A stretch of 64,000 bases of DNA from Knoellia koreensis (lineage in GTDB: Bacteria; Actinomycetota; Actinomycetes; Actinomycetales; Dermatophilaceae), in the NCBI RefSeq assembly GCF_013041615.1, contig NZ_JABEPQ010000002.1, positions 496,001 through 560,000 on the forward strand, read 5' to 3'. Every line of letters begins with the position of its first letter. Within the stretch, counting starts at the first letter, position 1. Position numbers and translations under genes: made by a program. Shown here piece after piece: positions 27,385 through 37,442 of the stretch. Under the pieces are notes generated by a model. It made no database searches, was not told where the DNA came from, and saw nothing but the letters and a program-made list of their open reading frames with translations.

Positions 27385-29166
27385 ATGCAGATCCACAAGT
27401 ACGACGTCGTCATCGTCGGCGCGGGCGGTGCCGGCATGCGCGCGGCGCTCGAGTCGAGCAAGCGCGCCCGGACCGCCGTCCTCACCAAGCTCTACCCCAC
27501 CCGCTCGCACACCGGTGCGGCGCAGGGTGGCATGTGCGCGGCCCTCGCGAACGTCGAGGAGGACAACTGGGAGTGGCACACCTTCGACACGGTCAAGGGT
27601 GGTGACTACCTCGTCGACCAGGACGCCGCGGAGATCATGTGCCGTGAGGCGATCGACGCGGTCATCGACCTCGAGAAGATGGGCCTGCCGTTCAACCGCA
27701 CGCCCGAGGGCAAGATCGACCAGCGCCGGTTCGGTGGGCACACCCGCAACCACGGTGAGGCCGCGGTGCGCCGCTCCTGTTTCGCCGCCGACCGCACCGG
27801 CCACATGATCCTCCAGACGCTCTACCAGAACTGCGTCAAGCAGGACGTCGAGTTCTTCAACGAGTACTACGTCCTCGACCTGCTCATGAACACCGGCCCG
27901 GACGGCATCGAGCGCACCGCCGGTGTCGTGGCCTACGAGCTCGCGACCGGTGAGCTGCACGTCTTCCAGGCCAAGTCGGTCGTCTTCGCGACCGGCGGCG
28001 CGGGCAAGGTCTTCAAGACCACGTCCAACGCCCACACCCTCACCGGTGACGGCATGGGCGTCGCGTTCCGCCGCGGCCTGCCGCTGGAGGACATGGAGTT
28101 CTTCCAGTTCCACCCGACCGGCCTCGCCGGTCTCGGCATCCTGCTGTCGGAGGCGGCCCGCGGTGAGGGCGGCATCCTGCGCAACGCCGACGGCGAGCGG
28201 TTCATGGAGCGCTACGCCCCCACCATCAAGGACCTCGCCCCGCGCGACATCGTCGCCCGGTCGATGGCCAACGAGGTGCGCGAGGGCCGCGGCGCCGGCC
28301 CGAACAAGGACTACGTCCTGCTCGACCTGACCCACCTCGAGCCGGCGCACATCGACGCCAAGCTGCCCGACATCACCGAGTTCGCGCGCACCTACCTCGG
28401 CGTCGAGCCCTACACCGAGCCGGTCCCGGTCTACCCGACGGCGCACTACGCCATGGGCGGCGTGCCGACCAACGTCGAGACCGAGGTGCTGCGCAACAAC
28501 ACCGACGTCGTGCCCGGCCTGTATGCCGCGGGCGAGGTCGCGTGCGTGTCCGTGCACGGCTCGAACCGCCTCGGCACCAACAGCCTCCTGGACATCAACG
28601 TCTTCGGGCGCCGCGCCGGCATCGCTGCGGCGGAGTATGCCGTGGACGCACCGTGGGTGGACCTCCCCGAGAACCCCGAGTGGCTGGTCGAGGGCATGGT
28701 CGAGGGCATCCGCGGCCGCGAGAGCGGCGAGCGGGTCGTCGACCTGCGCAAGGCGCTGCAGGAGACCATGGACCGCAACGTCCAGGTGTTCCGCACCGAG
28801 GCCTCCATGAAGGAGGCGCTGGGCGTGATCGAGGAGCTCAAGGAGCGCTACGCAAACGTCGTGGTGCAGGACAAGGGCAGGCGTTACAACACCGACCTGC
28901 TCGAGGCGATCGAGCTCGGCTTCCTCATCGAGCTCGCCGAGGTCATCACCCTCGGTGCCCTGGCCCGCAAGGAGTCCCGCGGCGGCCACTTCCGTGAGGA
29001 CTACGAGGCCCGCGACGACGTGAACTTCATGCGTCACACGATGGCCTACCGGCCGCCCGTGACCGTCGAGGAGGAGTCGCCCAGCGCCCCGTTCGCCGAT
29101 GAGGTGACGCTCGACTACAAGGCCGTGACCGTGACCCGCTACCAGCCGATGGAGCGCAAGTACTGA
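27385..29166 (+). CDS. sdhA: Succinate dehydrogenase flavoprotein subunit
   Basis: This 593-residue subunit oxidises succinate to fumarate. FAD is bound by the N-terminal GAGGAGMRA (residues 12-20), and His42 in RSHTGAAQGGM is the predicted covalent attachment site. Catalytic segments HPTGLAGLGILLSEAARGEGGIL and GSNRLGTNSLLDINVFG are intact. I start at ATG 27385 after GGACGAGAGA; the longer frame overlaps sdhD. The stop shares a base with the sdhB ATG (TGATG). Confidence 0.97.
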   Translation: MQIHKYDVVIVGAGGAGMRAALESSKRARTAVLTKLYPTRSHTGAAQGGMCAALANVEEDNWEWHTFDTVKGGDYLVDQDAAEIMCREAIDAVIDLEKMGLPFNRTPEGKIDQRRFGGHTRNHGEAAVRRSCFAADRTGHMILQTLYQNCVKQDVEFFNEYYVLDLLMNTGPDGIERTAGVVAYELATGELHVFQAKSVVFATGGAGKVFKTTSNAHTLTGDGMGVAFRRGLPLEDMEFFQFHPTGLAGLGILLSEAARGEGGILRNADGERFMERYAPTIKDLAPRDIVARSMANEVREGRGAGPNKDYVLLDLTHLEPAHIDAKLPDITEFARTYLGVEPYTEPVPVYPTAHYAMGGVPTNVETEVLRNNTDVVPGLYAAGEVACVSVHGSNRLGTNSLLDINVFGRRAGIAAAEYAVDAPWVDLPENPEWLVEGMVEGIRGRESGERVVDLRKALQETMDRNVQVFRTEASMKEALGVIEELKERYANVVVQDKGRRYNTDLLEAIELGFLIELAEVITLGALARKESRGGHFREDYEARDDVNFMRHTMAYRPPVTVEEESPSAPFADEVTLDYKAVTVTRYQPMERKY

Positions 29167-29930
29167 TGACCGCCACCGCCACCCAGCCCAGCAGCGACGA
29201 GCAGAAGGCCGGCGCCGTCCCGACCTTCACGGTCACGCTCAAGGTCCAGCGCTACAACCCCGAGGTCGACGAGGCACCGCACTTCGAGACCTACGAGGTG
29301 ACGGCGCACGCCACGGACCGCGTCCTCGACGCGCTGCACCAGATCAAGTGGGAGCAGGACGGCTCGCTGACCTTCCGCCGGTCCTGCGCGCACGGTGTGT
29401 GCGGCTCGGACGCCATGCGGATCAACGGCAAGAACCGGCTCGCCTGCAAGACTCTCATCAAGGACGTCAACCCGGACAAGCCGATCACCGTCGAGCCGAT
29501 CAAGGGCCTGCCCCTCGAGAAGGACCTCGTGGTCGACATGGAGCCGTTCTTCGACGCCTACCGCGAGATCCAGCCGTTCCTCATCACCAACGGCCACGAG
29601 CCGACGCGCGAGCGCATCCAGAGCCAGGCCGACCGCGACCGCTTCGACGACACGACCAAGTGCATCCTGTGCGCCGCCTGCACGACGAGCTGCCCGGTCT
29701 TCTGGAACGACGGCCAGTACTTCGGCCCGGCGGCGATCGTCAACGCGCACCGGTTCATCTTCGACAGCCGTGACGACGGCGGGTCGCAGCGCCTGGAGAT
29801 CCTCAACGACAAGGAAGGCGTGTGGCGCTGCCGCACGACCTTCAACTGCACCGATGCCTGCCCGCGCGGCATCCAGGTCACCAAGGCGATCCAGGAGGTC
29901 AAGCGGGCCCTCCTCACGAGCCGGTTCTGA
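29166..29930 (+). CDS. sdhB: Succinate dehydrogenase iron-sulphur subunit
   Basis: This 254-residue protein carries three iron-sulphur clusters. The 2Fe-2S ligands are in SCAHGVCGSDAMRINGKNRLAC, with Asp at the third ligand position as in some other SdhB proteins. The 4Fe-4S motif is CILCAACTTSCP and the 3Fe-4S motif is CRTTFNCTDACP. It transfers electrons from SdhA to the membrane anchors. It closes the sdh operon; the stop codon overlaps a possible CTG start of the following carboxypeptidase gene. Confidence 0.97.
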   Translation: MTATATQPSSDEQKAGAVPTFTVTLKVQRYNPEVDEAPHFETYEVTAHATDRVLDALHQIKWEQDGSLTFRRSCAHGVCGSDAMRINGKNRLACKTLIKDVNPDKPITVEPIKGLPLEKDLVVDMEPFFDAYREIQPFLITNGHEPTRERIQSQADRDRFDDTTKCILCAACTTSCPVFWNDGQYFGPAAIVNAHRFIFDSRDDGGSQRLEILNDKEGVWRCRTTFNCTDACPRGIQVTKAIQEVKRALLTSRF

Positions 29931-31276
29931 TCCGGGCCCAGCGCCGCCACGAGGCGGTATGCCGCGGACGCCTGCGCAGGGCGGCCGCGGCTTCGCTGTG
30001 TGCGGGGGTGGCGCTGCTCACCGCCGTGACGGCCTCGCCGCAGGCCGCGGTGGCGGCGACCACCCCACCACCGACCCCCGGCACCACGACGACGTCCGGC
30101 GGCAAGCCGACGACCAGGACGCCGACGCTGCCGGTGCCCAGGAACACGGTGGTGCCCGAGCTCGCCGTCGGTGGCGAGAAGCTCGCGTCCACGGGTGTCG
30201 TCACTGACCTGCCCGCCGGTGTGCCGGCACCTCCCGCCCTCAAGGACGTCTCGTGGGTGCTGGCCGACCTCGACACCGGTGACGTGGTCGCGGCCAAGGC
30301 ACCGCACGCCCGGCTGCTGCCCGCCAGCACGCTCAAGACCCTGACGGCGCTCACCCTGATCCCCAAGGTGCCGAGCACCACGGTCATCAAGGCCACGCCC
30401 GAGGACGCGGCGGCCGACGGCACCCGGGTCGGCCTGGTGCCGGGTCTCCCCTACACCGGCAAGCAGCTGTTCCAGGCGCTGCTCATGTCCTCGGGCAACG
30501 ACGCGGCATACGCCCTCGCGGGGGCCGGCGGCGGGCGTGACCAGGTGCTCGCCGAGATGAACGCGGTCGCGGCCAACCTGGGCGCCCACGACACCGTGGC
30601 CAAGGACCCCTCCGGTCTCGACGCCCCCGGGCAGACCAGCAGCGCCTACGACCTCGCCCTGATCGGACGGGCAGCGTTGCAGCTGAAGGACTTCCGCGCC
30701 TACGTCACGACCAAGCAGGCCGTCTTCCCCGGCACGCTCAACGCCAAGACGAAGAAGCGCGGCACCTACAAGATCTCCAACCACAACACGCTGCTCTACA
30801 ACTACCCCGGCACGATCGGCGTGAAGAACGGCTACACCCAGGCCGCGCACCGCACGTTCATCTCCGCGGTGACGCGCGGCGGCAAGACCTACCTGCTCAG
30901 CGAGATGTACGGCCTCGACAACTCCTGGCGTCCCCAGGCGGCGATGTACGACTGGGCCTTCAAGTACGGTGCCACGGCTCGCCCGGTGGGCCGGCTGGTC
31001 GACCCCGGTGAGGTGCCCACCGCCCCGAAGCCCACGCCGACGGCGACCCCCACCGCTCCGGCGGCCCCCGAGCCGGCCGGCCCGCTCGGCGCGGCCGGGG
31101 CCGCCGTCGTGCCGCGGCATACCGACTCGTCTTCACCGGTCACGTTGACGTGGAAGGTGCACCCGGCGTGGCTGGCCGCCCCCGCGGGTGCGCTGGCGCT
31201 GCTGGCCCTGTGGTTCGCCGCGTGGCGCTCACGGCGGCGTCGCCACCGCGGACGGCACCGCCTCAGCGGCGCCTGA
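29927..31276 (+). CDS. Secreted D-alanyl-D-alanine carboxypeptidase (S11 family)
   Basis: The product resembles penicillin-binding D,D-carboxypeptidases that trim peptidoglycan stem peptides. Catalytic motifs are STLK (Ser134, Lys137 with this start), SGN (189-191) and KNG (300-302, the KTG position). An Arg-rich signal peptide, a Pro/Thr-rich linker and a C-terminal transmembrane helix with a basic tail anchor it in the membrane. No ATG, GTG or TTG lies between the sdhB stop and the signal peptide. I chose CTG 29927, which overlaps the sdhB stop as CTGA and gives a complete signal peptide. GTG 30008 would remove the basic part, and GTG 29822 would overlap sdhB by about 109 bases. The 3' end overlaps the convergent gene by 14 bases. 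Confidence 0.85.
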   Translation: MIRAQRRHEAVCRGRLRRAAAASLCAGVALLTAVTASPQAAVAATTPPPTPGTTTTSGGKPTTRTPTLPVPRNTVVPELAVGGEKLASTGVVTDLPAGVPAPPALKDVSWVLADLDTGDVVAAKAPHARLLPASTLKTLTALTLIPKVPSTTVIKATPEDAAADGTRVGLVPGLPYTGKQLFQALLMSSGNDAAYALAGAGGGRDQVLAEMNAVAANLGAHDTVAKDPSGLDAPGQTSSAYDLALIGRAALQLKDFRAYVTTKQAVFPGTLNAKTKKRGTYKISNHNTLLYNYPGTIGVKNGYTQAAHRTFISAVTRGGKTYLLSEMYGLDNSWRPQAAMYDWAFKYGATARPVGRLVDPGEVPTAPKPTPTATPTAPAAPEPAGPLGAAGAAVVPRHTDSSSPVTLTWKVHPAWLAAPAGALALLALWFAAWRSRRRRHRGRHRLSGA

Positions 31277-32345
31277 CCAGCGCCCGTATGCCGCGTCGCG
31301 CGGTGCCGAGGGCGAAGGCGCCGACCGCGCCGAGCACCGCCCCTGCAGCGAGCGTCGCCCGGTCTCCCGCCCGCGGCCCGAAGGTGGGCAGCCCCGCATC
31401 CGTGCGCTCGCGGTAGGTGGCGAGCGGTTCGGGAGCCGGGCCCTCCATCGCCTTGTGCTCCATGCCGTCGCTCGTGTCGCGGCCGGTGCCGGCGTCGAGG
31501 TCGTTGGCCGCCCAGGACGCCGACAGCAGGAGCGCCCGCGCGATGAAGTTGAGGTAGACGAGCAGCGCCGCCGGGATCGCGACGGCGGCCAGCGCGTTGT
31601 TGTTGAGCGTGCCGGACAGCAGCTGGGTGCTGAAGACCTGGATCAGGGTGAGCAGCACGCCACCGGCGATGGCGCCGTTGCGCAACCCGTCCCACGGCAG
31701 TGGGACCCCGGACAGCAGCCGCAGCAGCAGCGCGACGATGAAGGTGTTGAGCAGCAGCTGGGCCAGGATGCCGATCACCGTGAACAGCCAGCCCTGGCCG
31801 CTCAGGCCCACGAGGCCGGCCAGCCACTCGGCCACCCCGTTGGCCGCGGTCGAGACGAGGACCGAGACGACGATGCCGAGACCGATGAGGACGAGCACGC
31901 CGAGGTCGCGCAGCTTGGCCAGGACGAAGTTTCCCGGAGTCCCCTCGACACCGAAGATCGCCCGGATGCCCTGCCGGGTGCTGCTCAGCCAGCCCAGGCC
32001 TCCCCACAGCAGCGTGGCGAGGCCGGCGACGAACGTGATCGACAGGGTGCGACCGCTCGGCACCGAGAGGGTGATGATGCCCTTCGGGTCATCCGGACCC
32101 TGCTTGACGAAACCCGGCAGCTGCTCGTTGATCGCGTCGCGGATGTCGTTGATGAGGCCCGGCTGGTCGCGCAGGACGAGCCCGAACACCGCGAACGCCA
32201 GCGCCAGCACGGGGAAGATGGACAGGAACGCGACGTAGGAGATGCCGCCGGCGAGCAGGCCGCCGTTGTGGGTGTTGTAGCGGTCCCACGCGCGGTAGGC
32301 CGAGGTGCCCTTGAGCCGGGCGAACCACTTCTTGAGCGTGGTCAC
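31263..32345 (-). CDS. YihY/BrkB family inner membrane protein
   Basis: This 360-residue membrane protein has about six transmembrane segments. The opening RAWDRYNTHNGGLLAGGISYVAFLSIFPVLALAFAVFG is the family hallmark, and LLWGGLGWLSSTRQGIRAIFGVE and VYLNFIARALLLSASWAANDL are the later conserved parts. I start at GTG 32345, which overlaps the stop of the 2H phosphoesterase gene (GTGA). The old RNase BN name for this family is not supported; the function is unknown. Confidence 0.9.
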   Translation of the reverse strand: MTTLKKWFARLKGTSAYRAWDRYNTHNGGLLAGGISYVAFLSIFPVLALAFAVFGLVLRDQPGLINDIRDAINEQLPGFVKQGPDDPKGIITLSVPSGRTLSITFVAGLATLLWGGLGWLSSTRQGIRAIFGVEGTPGNFVLAKLRDLGVLVLIGLGIVVSVLVSTAANGVAEWLAGLVGLSGQGWLFTVIGILAQLLLNTFIVALLLRLLSGVPLPWDGLRNGAIAGGVLLTLIQVFSTQLLSGTLNNNALAAVAIPAALLVYLNFIARALLLSASWAANDLDAGTGRDTSDGMEHKAMEGPAPEPLATYRERTDAGLPTFGPRAGDRATLAAGAVLGAVGAFALGTARRGIRALVRRR

Positions 32346-32890
32346 TGCCCGCCGCCCCCGTGGGACTGCTCGTGGCTGTCCCGGTTGAGTGCGAACGTGT
32401 GGGCGGGACGCCAGACGGCGTCGGCACCGTGCTCGTAGAGGTGGAACTCGGTCACGTCGAAGCGGCACTCGAAGTCGGCGAGGTCGGTGAAGGCTCGGTC
32501 GAGCGCGTCCTCGGGGACGTGGTGGGCCACCGTGACGTGCGGGTGGTAGTAGAAGTCGAGCTCGCGCTCCAGCGGGCCCCGTCGCACGGAGCGCTCCAGC
32601 ATCTCGCACTCCGCGAGGCCACCGGACACCTGCACGAAGACGACGGGCGACACCGGCCGGAACGTGCCGGTGCCGCGCAGCACCATGGGAAAGGCGTGCC
32701 CGGCCTCGGCCACCGCCTGCAGGTGCTCGGTCACCTCGCCCATGGCCGCGTCGTCGACCTCGGTCGGCGGCAGCAGCGTCACGTGCGTGGGGATGGAGTC
32801 GGCCAGGGGGTCGCCGTAGGACGCCCGCTTGGCCTGGAGCAGCTCGGCATACGGGGAGGGAATGGCGATCGACACGCCGATGGTCGGCAC
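32342..32890 (-). CDS. 2'-5' RNA ligase family protein (2H phosphoesterase)
   Basis: This 182-residue protein has two HxT motifs, HVTLLPP near residue 36 and HPHVTVAHHV near 117, which define the 2H phosphoesterase superfamily. Such proteins act on 2',3'-cyclic or 2'-5' linked RNA ends. The C-terminus is His/Gly/Gln-rich. It lies 10 bases downstream of trpS on the same strand and overlaps the YihY gene, so the three probably share a transcript. The natural substrate is unknown. Confidence 0.88.
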   Translation of the reverse strand: MPTIGVSIAIPSPYAELLQAKRASYGDPLADSIPTHVTLLPPTEVDDAAMGEVTEHLQAVAEAGHAFPMVLRGTGTFRPVSPVVFVQVSGGLAECEMLERSVRRGPLERELDFYYHPHVTVAHHVPEDALDRAFTDLADFECRFDVTEFHLYEHGADAVWRPAHTFALNRDSHEQSHGGGGQ

Positions 32891-32900
32891 GGTCGCGACC

Positions 32901-33926
32901 CTACCGAACAGCAGCGGCGAGCAGGCCGACCCGTTCGCGCACGCGCGTCATCGTCGCGGTGGCGACCTCACGCGCCCGGTCGGCCCCGTCGGCGAGGATG
33001 CGGTCGAGCTCGGTCTCGTCGGCGAGCAGCTCGCGCATGCGCTCCTGGAACGGCGTCAGCGCCTCCACGACCACCTCGGCCACCTCCTTCTTGAGGTCGC
33101 CGTAACCCTTGCCCGCAAAGGCCTCTGCGACCTGCTGGACCGGCGTGCCGGAGAGCACGGAGTGGATGACGAGCAGGTTGGAGACGCCCGGCTTGGCCTG
33201 GGGGTCGTAACGGATCTCGGTGTCGGTGTCGGTCACCGCCGAGCGGATGTTCTTGGCGATCTTGGCAGGGTCCTGCATGAGGTCGATGAGGCCCTTGGGG
33301 CTCGAGCCGGTCTTGCTCATCTTCGCCTCGGGCTCCTGGAGGTCCATGATCTTGGCCGACTCCTTGACGATGTAGGCGTCGGGCACGACCAGGGTCTCGC
33401 CGAAGCGGTGGTTGAACCGCTCGGCGAGGTCGCGGGTGATCTCGAGGTGCTGGCGCTGGTCCTCGCCGACTGGCACGTATGCCGCGTCGTACATGAGGAT
33501 GTCCGCGGCCATGAGCATGGGGTAGGTGAGCAGGCCGACGTTGGCGTTCTGGCCCTTGGCGACCTTGTCCTTGAACTGGGTCATGCGCCGCGCCTCGCCG
33601 TCGGCGGTGAGGCAGTTCATGACCCAGCCGAGCTCGGCGTGCTCGGCGACGTGGCTCTGGCAGAACACCGCCGACCGCTTGGGGTCGACGCCGCCGGCGA
33701 TGAACTGGGCCGCCGTCACGCGGGTGCGGCGGCGCAGCACCTCGGGGTCGGTCGGCACGGTGAGCGCGTGCAGGTCGGCGACGAAGTAGAAGGCGTCGAA
33801 CTCGTCCTGGAGCTTGACCCAGTTGACCAGCGCGCCGAGGTAGTTGCCGAGGTGCAGGCTGTCGCTGGTCGGCTGCATGCCGGACAGGATCCGGGGCAGG
33901 GCCGTGGGCGTGGACGATTCAGACAT
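32901..33926 (-). CDS. trpS: Tryptophanyl-tRNA synthetase
   Basis: This 341-residue class I synthetase charges tRNA-Trp. The HIGH-like motif is HLGN at residues 25-28, preceded by SGMQPTSDS, and the KMSKS-like motif is KMSKT at 202-206. The [22 protein letters not shown] segment is typical of bacterial TrpRS. I start at [10 protein letters not shown]; an in-frame ATG three codons upstream (33935) is possible. Only 41 bp separate it from the sugar transporter genes upstream. Confidence 0.96.
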   Translation of the reverse strand: MSESSTPTALPRILSGMQPTSDSLHLGNYLGALVNWVKLQDEFDAFYFVADLHALTVPTDPEVLRRRTRVTAAQFIAGGVDPKRSAVFCQSHVAEHAELGWVMNCLTADGEARRMTQFKDKVAKGQNANVGLLTYPMLMAADILMYDAAYVPVGEDQRQHLEITRDLAERFNHRFGETLVVPDAYIVKESAKIMDLQEPEAKMSKTGSSPKGLIDLMQDPAKIAKNIRSAVTDTDTEIRYDPQAKPGVSNLLVIHSVLSGTPVQQVAEAFAGKGYGDLKKEVAEVVVEALTPFQERMRELLADETELDRILADGADRAREVATATMTRVRERVGLLAAAVR

Positions 33927-33967
33927 GCCCACCATTGTGTCAGGAGCCGTCGCGCGGATTTCCGGGG

Positions 33968-34900
33968 TCACCCCTTGGTCGCACCCAGGGTGAGCCCGGC
34001 GACGAACTGCTTCTGCAGCAGGAAGAAGATGATGAGCGTCGGCAGCGCGATCACCACGGAGCCGGCAGCCACGAGGTTGTTGTCGGTGAAGAACTGGCCG
34101 CGCAGGTTGTTGAGCGAGCTGGTGACCGGGAACTTGTCGCCGGACTGCAGCAGGACCGTCGCCCAGAAGAACTCGTTGTAGATCCAGGTGACCTCGAGCG
34201 TGGCGAGCGCCGCCAGCGGCGGCCGGCACAACGGCAGCGTGATCTGGAAGAACTGGCGCAGCACACTGGCCCCGTCGACGACGGCGGACTCGTAGAGCTC
34301 GCGCGGCAGCGTCTTCATGTAGTTGGAGAGCACGAACGCGCAGAAACCGGTCTGGAACGCGACGTTGACCGCGATGAGCCCCGAGTAGCTGTTGAGCAGC
34401 GTGCCCGACTCGCTGAACCAGAACGGCACCTCGATCGCGCGGAACATCCGGTAGACGGGGATGAGCAGCGCCTGGGGCGGCAGCAGGTTGGCCGCGGTGA
34501 AGAGCCCGAGCAGGAACAGGTTGAGCTTGAACGAGAAGCGCGCGACCACGAAGGCGATGCAGCACGACAGGAAGAGGGTGAGGATGACGGCGGGGACGGT
34601 GATGTATGCCGAGTTGAGCATCGTGTGCGAGAAGTTCGCCTGCGCCCACGCGTCCTTGTAGTTCTGGAGGGTGAACCCGCCGAACGAGAAGTAGCCGTGC
34701 TTGGACGTGTAGTCGTAGTCACGCAGGCTGCCCAACACGGCATACAGGACCGGGAAGAGCCAGACCACGGCGACGACCGCGAGGAAGGTCTGGACCGCCC
34801 ACCGCGATCCCCCGGAACCGGCGGGTCTGGGCGCGCGGCTCGGCTCGAGCACGTTCTTCCCGGGTGCTGCCGCCTGGGGCAGCTCACTGGCGGCGGTCAT
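33968..34900 (-). CDS. Sugar ABC transporter permease (MalG-like)
   Basis: This 310-residue CUT1-family permease has six transmembrane segments after a 35-residue Pro/Ala-rich N-terminus. The EAA loop is [28 protein letters not shown]. It overlaps the MalF-like permease by ATGA. Together they form the channel for the substrate captured by the binding protein at 35809-37148. The divergent beta-galactosidase suggests a galactoside or galacto-oligosaccharide. Confidence 0.92.
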   Translation of the reverse strand: MTAASELPQAAAPGKNVLEPSRAPRPAGSGGSRWAVQTFLAVVAVVWLFPVLYAVLGSLRDYDYTSKHGYFSFGGFTLQNYKDAWAQANFSHTMLNSAYITVPAVILTLFLSCCIAFVVARFSFKLNLFLLGLFTAANLLPPQALLIPVYRMFRAIEVPFWFSESGTLLNSYSGLIAVNVAFQTGFCAFVLSNYMKTLPRELYESAVVDGASVLRQFFQITLPLCRPPLAALATLEVTWIYNEFFWATVLLQSGDKFPVTSSLNNLRGQFFTDNNLVAAGSVVIALPTLIIFFLLQKQFVAGLTLGATKG

Positions 34901-35790
34901 CGTTGCTCCCTCATGACGATGCGCAGGTAGATGACGATGAAGACGGACGAGATCAACAGCATCAGGGTGGCCAGCGCCGACCCGAAGCCGATGCGGCTCG
35001 CCTCACCGACGATGTTGGTGGTGACCAGCGTCGAGATCAGCTCGAGGCCGTTGCGGCCCTTGTTGATCACCCAGACCAGGTCGAACGCGCGCAGTGACTC
35101 GATCACGGTCACGACGAGCACGATGATGTTGATCGGTGCCATGACGGGGAAGACGACCTTGAAGAAGGTCGTGCGCTCGTTCGCGCCGTCGACCCGGGCG
35201 GCCTCGCGCAGCGTCGGGTCGACGCCCTTGAGCCCGGCCAGGTAGAGCAACATGATGTAGCCGACGTGGCGCCAGCTGGAGGCGACGAGCGCCGCCCACA
35301 GGTTGTAGCGCGGGTCGCCGTACCAGTCGATGGTGCTGCCGGTGAGCTGGTTGATGAACCCTTGGTCGCGGCTGTAGATGAGCTGCCAGATGAAGCCGAC
35401 GAGGGCCAGCGAGAGCACCACCGGGAGGTAGATCGCCGTCTGGTAGAAGCGCGAACCGCGCATCTGGCGGTCGAGCAGGACGGCGAGGAAGATCCCGAGC
35501 GGCGTGGCCACGAGGAACATCACCGCGAGCCAGATCAGGTTGTGCTGCACCGCCGGCCAGAACGGCGGGTAGATGGTGAAGACGTCCTGGTAGTTCTTGA
35601 CCCCCACCGGCTTGGCCGACGAGAGTGGGCCGATGCCGTCCCAGTTGGTGAAGGACAGCAGCACGGACCCGACCGCGGGGAACCACACCAGCCAGACGAC
35701 CAGGAGGGTGGGGATCGCCACCATCAGCCCGACGACGATGCGGTCGACGGGGCTGAGGTGGTCGATCCCCTTGTACTTCGAACGTGCCAC
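34897..35790 (-). CDS. Sugar ABC transporter permease (MalF-like)
   Basis: This 297-residue CUT1-family permease starts at GTG. Six transmembrane segments are visible, and the EAA loop is LREAARVDGANERTTFFKVVFPVMAP. A long periplasm-facing segment with TNWDGIGPLSSAKPVGVKNYQDVF follows the first helix, as in lactose and multiple-sugar systems. It lies 18 bases after the binding-protein gene. No ATPase gene is present in the cluster, so a shared MsiK-like ATPase is presumably used, as in other actinobacteria. Confidence 0.92.
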   Translation of the reverse strand: MARSKYKGIDHLSPVDRIVVGLMVAIPTLLVVWLVWFPAVGSVLLSFTNWDGIGPLSSAKPVGVKNYQDVFTIYPPFWPAVQHNLIWLAVMFLVATPLGIFLAVLLDRQMRGSRFYQTAIYLPVVLSLALVGFIWQLIYSRDQGFINQLTGSTIDWYGDPRYNLWAALVASSWRHVGYIMLLYLAGLKGVDPTLREAARVDGANERTTFFKVVFPVMAPINIIVLVVTVIESLRAFDLVWVINKGRNGLELISTLVTTNIVGEASRIGFGSALATLMLLISSVFIVIYLRIVMREQR

Positions 35791-35808
35791 GAGGTGCTCC
35801 GTCGATCG

Positions 35809-37148
35809 TCAGCTGGTGAAGATGCTCTTCTTCTGGTTCTCGATCGAGTTGCAGAGCCCGTTGATGTCCTTGGGGTTCTTGATGAAGCTCTGGATCGCCG
35901 GGATCATCACGGTCGACGCGAAGTCGGGGCGGGTGTCGCGGTCCATGAACTGCGCGATCGACTTGGCGGACTTCACGAACTCCACCGACTTCTTCTGCAG
36001 GGCGGTGTAACCGGACTGGTCGGCCTCGGAGCTCGTCGCGATGACGCTGGGGTCGGCCTTGACCGCGATGCCCTGCGCCTCGGGACCGCCGAGGTAGCCG
36101 AGCAGCTTCTTGGCGCCGGCCTCGTTCTTCGGCCGCTTGGACATCATGAAGCCGTCGATGGGGGCCTCGATGGCGTCGGCGCCGATGGTGCTGTCGATCT
36201 CGGGGAAGTTGAAGAAGTCGAGGTCGTCCTGCTCCGAGGCGTCGAACTGCTGGGCCACGAACGAGCCGAGCAGGTAGGTGCCGGCCTTCTTCTGCTGCAG
36301 AGCCTGGGCGGCCTCCTGCCACGTGCGGCCGAGGGCGTCGGGCTGCTGGATGTCGAACAGGCCGGCCCAGGTGTCGAAGACCTTCTTGACCTTGTCGCTG
36401 TTCCAGGCCTCTTTGCCCGCCATCAGGCTGACGTGGAAGTCGTAGCCGTTGATGCGCAGGTTGAGCTGGTCGAAGGTGCCCATGGCGGGCCAGCCGTCCT
36501 TGTCGCCGAAGGCGATCGGGACAAGCCCGTCCTGCTTCATCTTCGCGCCGAGCGTCTTGAACTCGTCGAGGGTCTTGGGGATCTCGTAGCCCTTCTCCTG
36601 GAAGACGCTCTTGCGGTAGAAGACGGCCCACGGGTAGTAGGTGAACGGCATGAAGTACTGCTTGCCGTCCTCACCGGTGGAGGACTTCTGAGGGCGTCGG
36701 ACATGCCCTTGACGTCCTTCCAGACGTCGCTGATGTCGCCGATGAGGCCCTTGCTGGCGAAGAACTGCATGCGGTAGCCGGCGAACCACGTGAACACGTC
36801 GTCGGGCGAACCCTGCAGGTAGTTGTTGATGTTCTCCTGGAACGTGTTGTGGTCGATCGTGTTGATCTTGACCGAGAGGCCGGAGTTCGCCTTGGCGAAG
36901 CTGTCCATGACCGCCTGGTATGCCGCCTTGGGCTTGGCGTCGGACTGGTTCGACCCGAAGGTGATGGTGCCGCTCGCCTTGCCACCGGCGCCACTGTCGC
37001 CGCCGCCGCAGGCCGCGAGGAGGGCAGGCATGGTGAGCAGGGCTCCCGCACCGGCGGCGCCGCGCAGGAGGGTCCGGCGGCTCAGACCGCGCACGGACTC
37101 CGGGGTCAGGCTGGCGAGGTACTCGGCCTCGGATGCGGGGCGGGTCAT
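35809..37148 (-). pseudogene. Sugar ABC transporter substrate-binding lipoprotein, frameshifted
   Basis: Two overlapping frames together encode a complete extracellular binding protein of about 446 residues. The 5' frame starts at ATG 37148 (AAAGGAG upstream) with a Tat signal and lipobox (SRRTLLRG ... ALLAAC) and runs to DVKGMSDAL. The 3' frame resumes at SSTGEDGKQYFMPFTYYPWAVFYRK and ends at the stop at 35809. The break is near 36689: restoring one base in the run that reads CTTCTGAGG on the plus strand would give DALKKSSTGEDG without a gap. All else looks intact, so this is a recent one-base deletion, a sequencing error or, less likely, programmed frameshifting. It is divergent from the beta-galactosidase gene. 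Confidence 0.85.
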
Positions 37149-37393
37149 CACGGTCTCCTTTGACGTGGGCTTCGACCGCCGGTGGTCTCGTCTCACAGAA
37201 TCGATCAGAAACCACCAACGCAAGAGTGAGAATGTCCGTCTCCGACGAGCCTGTCAAGGGGCTCGCCGGAACGCGGACGGGATATCTCGATCACGGACGG
37301 ATCGGCTCCTTCCGCTCAACCGCAACGCATTTCACCCCCTGACAGCCAACGCCGAGCACAACTGCGCAGGGCCATCGACACCGCCGACCACCC

Positions 37394-37442
37394 GTGTTTG
37401 ATTGTGTTGACAAATGTGTGGGCGTTCCAGACACTGGCCGTC
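37394..37442 (+). promoter_or_regulatory. Beta-galactosidase promoter with DeoR-type operator
   Basis: A consensus -35 TTGACA (37407-37412) is followed after 17 bases by GACACT (37430-37435) as -10, which puts the transcription start at about 37442, one base before the ATG at 37443. The message would be leaderless. GTGTTTGATTGTGTTGACA overlaps the -35 and contains two TGTTKGA-like direct repeats, the form of operator I associate with actinobacterial DeoR-family repressors. The DeoR gene two positions downstream is the likely regulator. The remainder of the 294-bp gap to the binding-protein gene shows no other clear signal. Confidence 0.65.

Noticed and set aside
30776-30846. KTG box changed to KNG in the D,D-carboxypeptidase as evidence of inactivation
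   Set aside because: To my knowledge the KNG form is common in actinobacterial S11 proteins, and the other two active-site motifs are intact.
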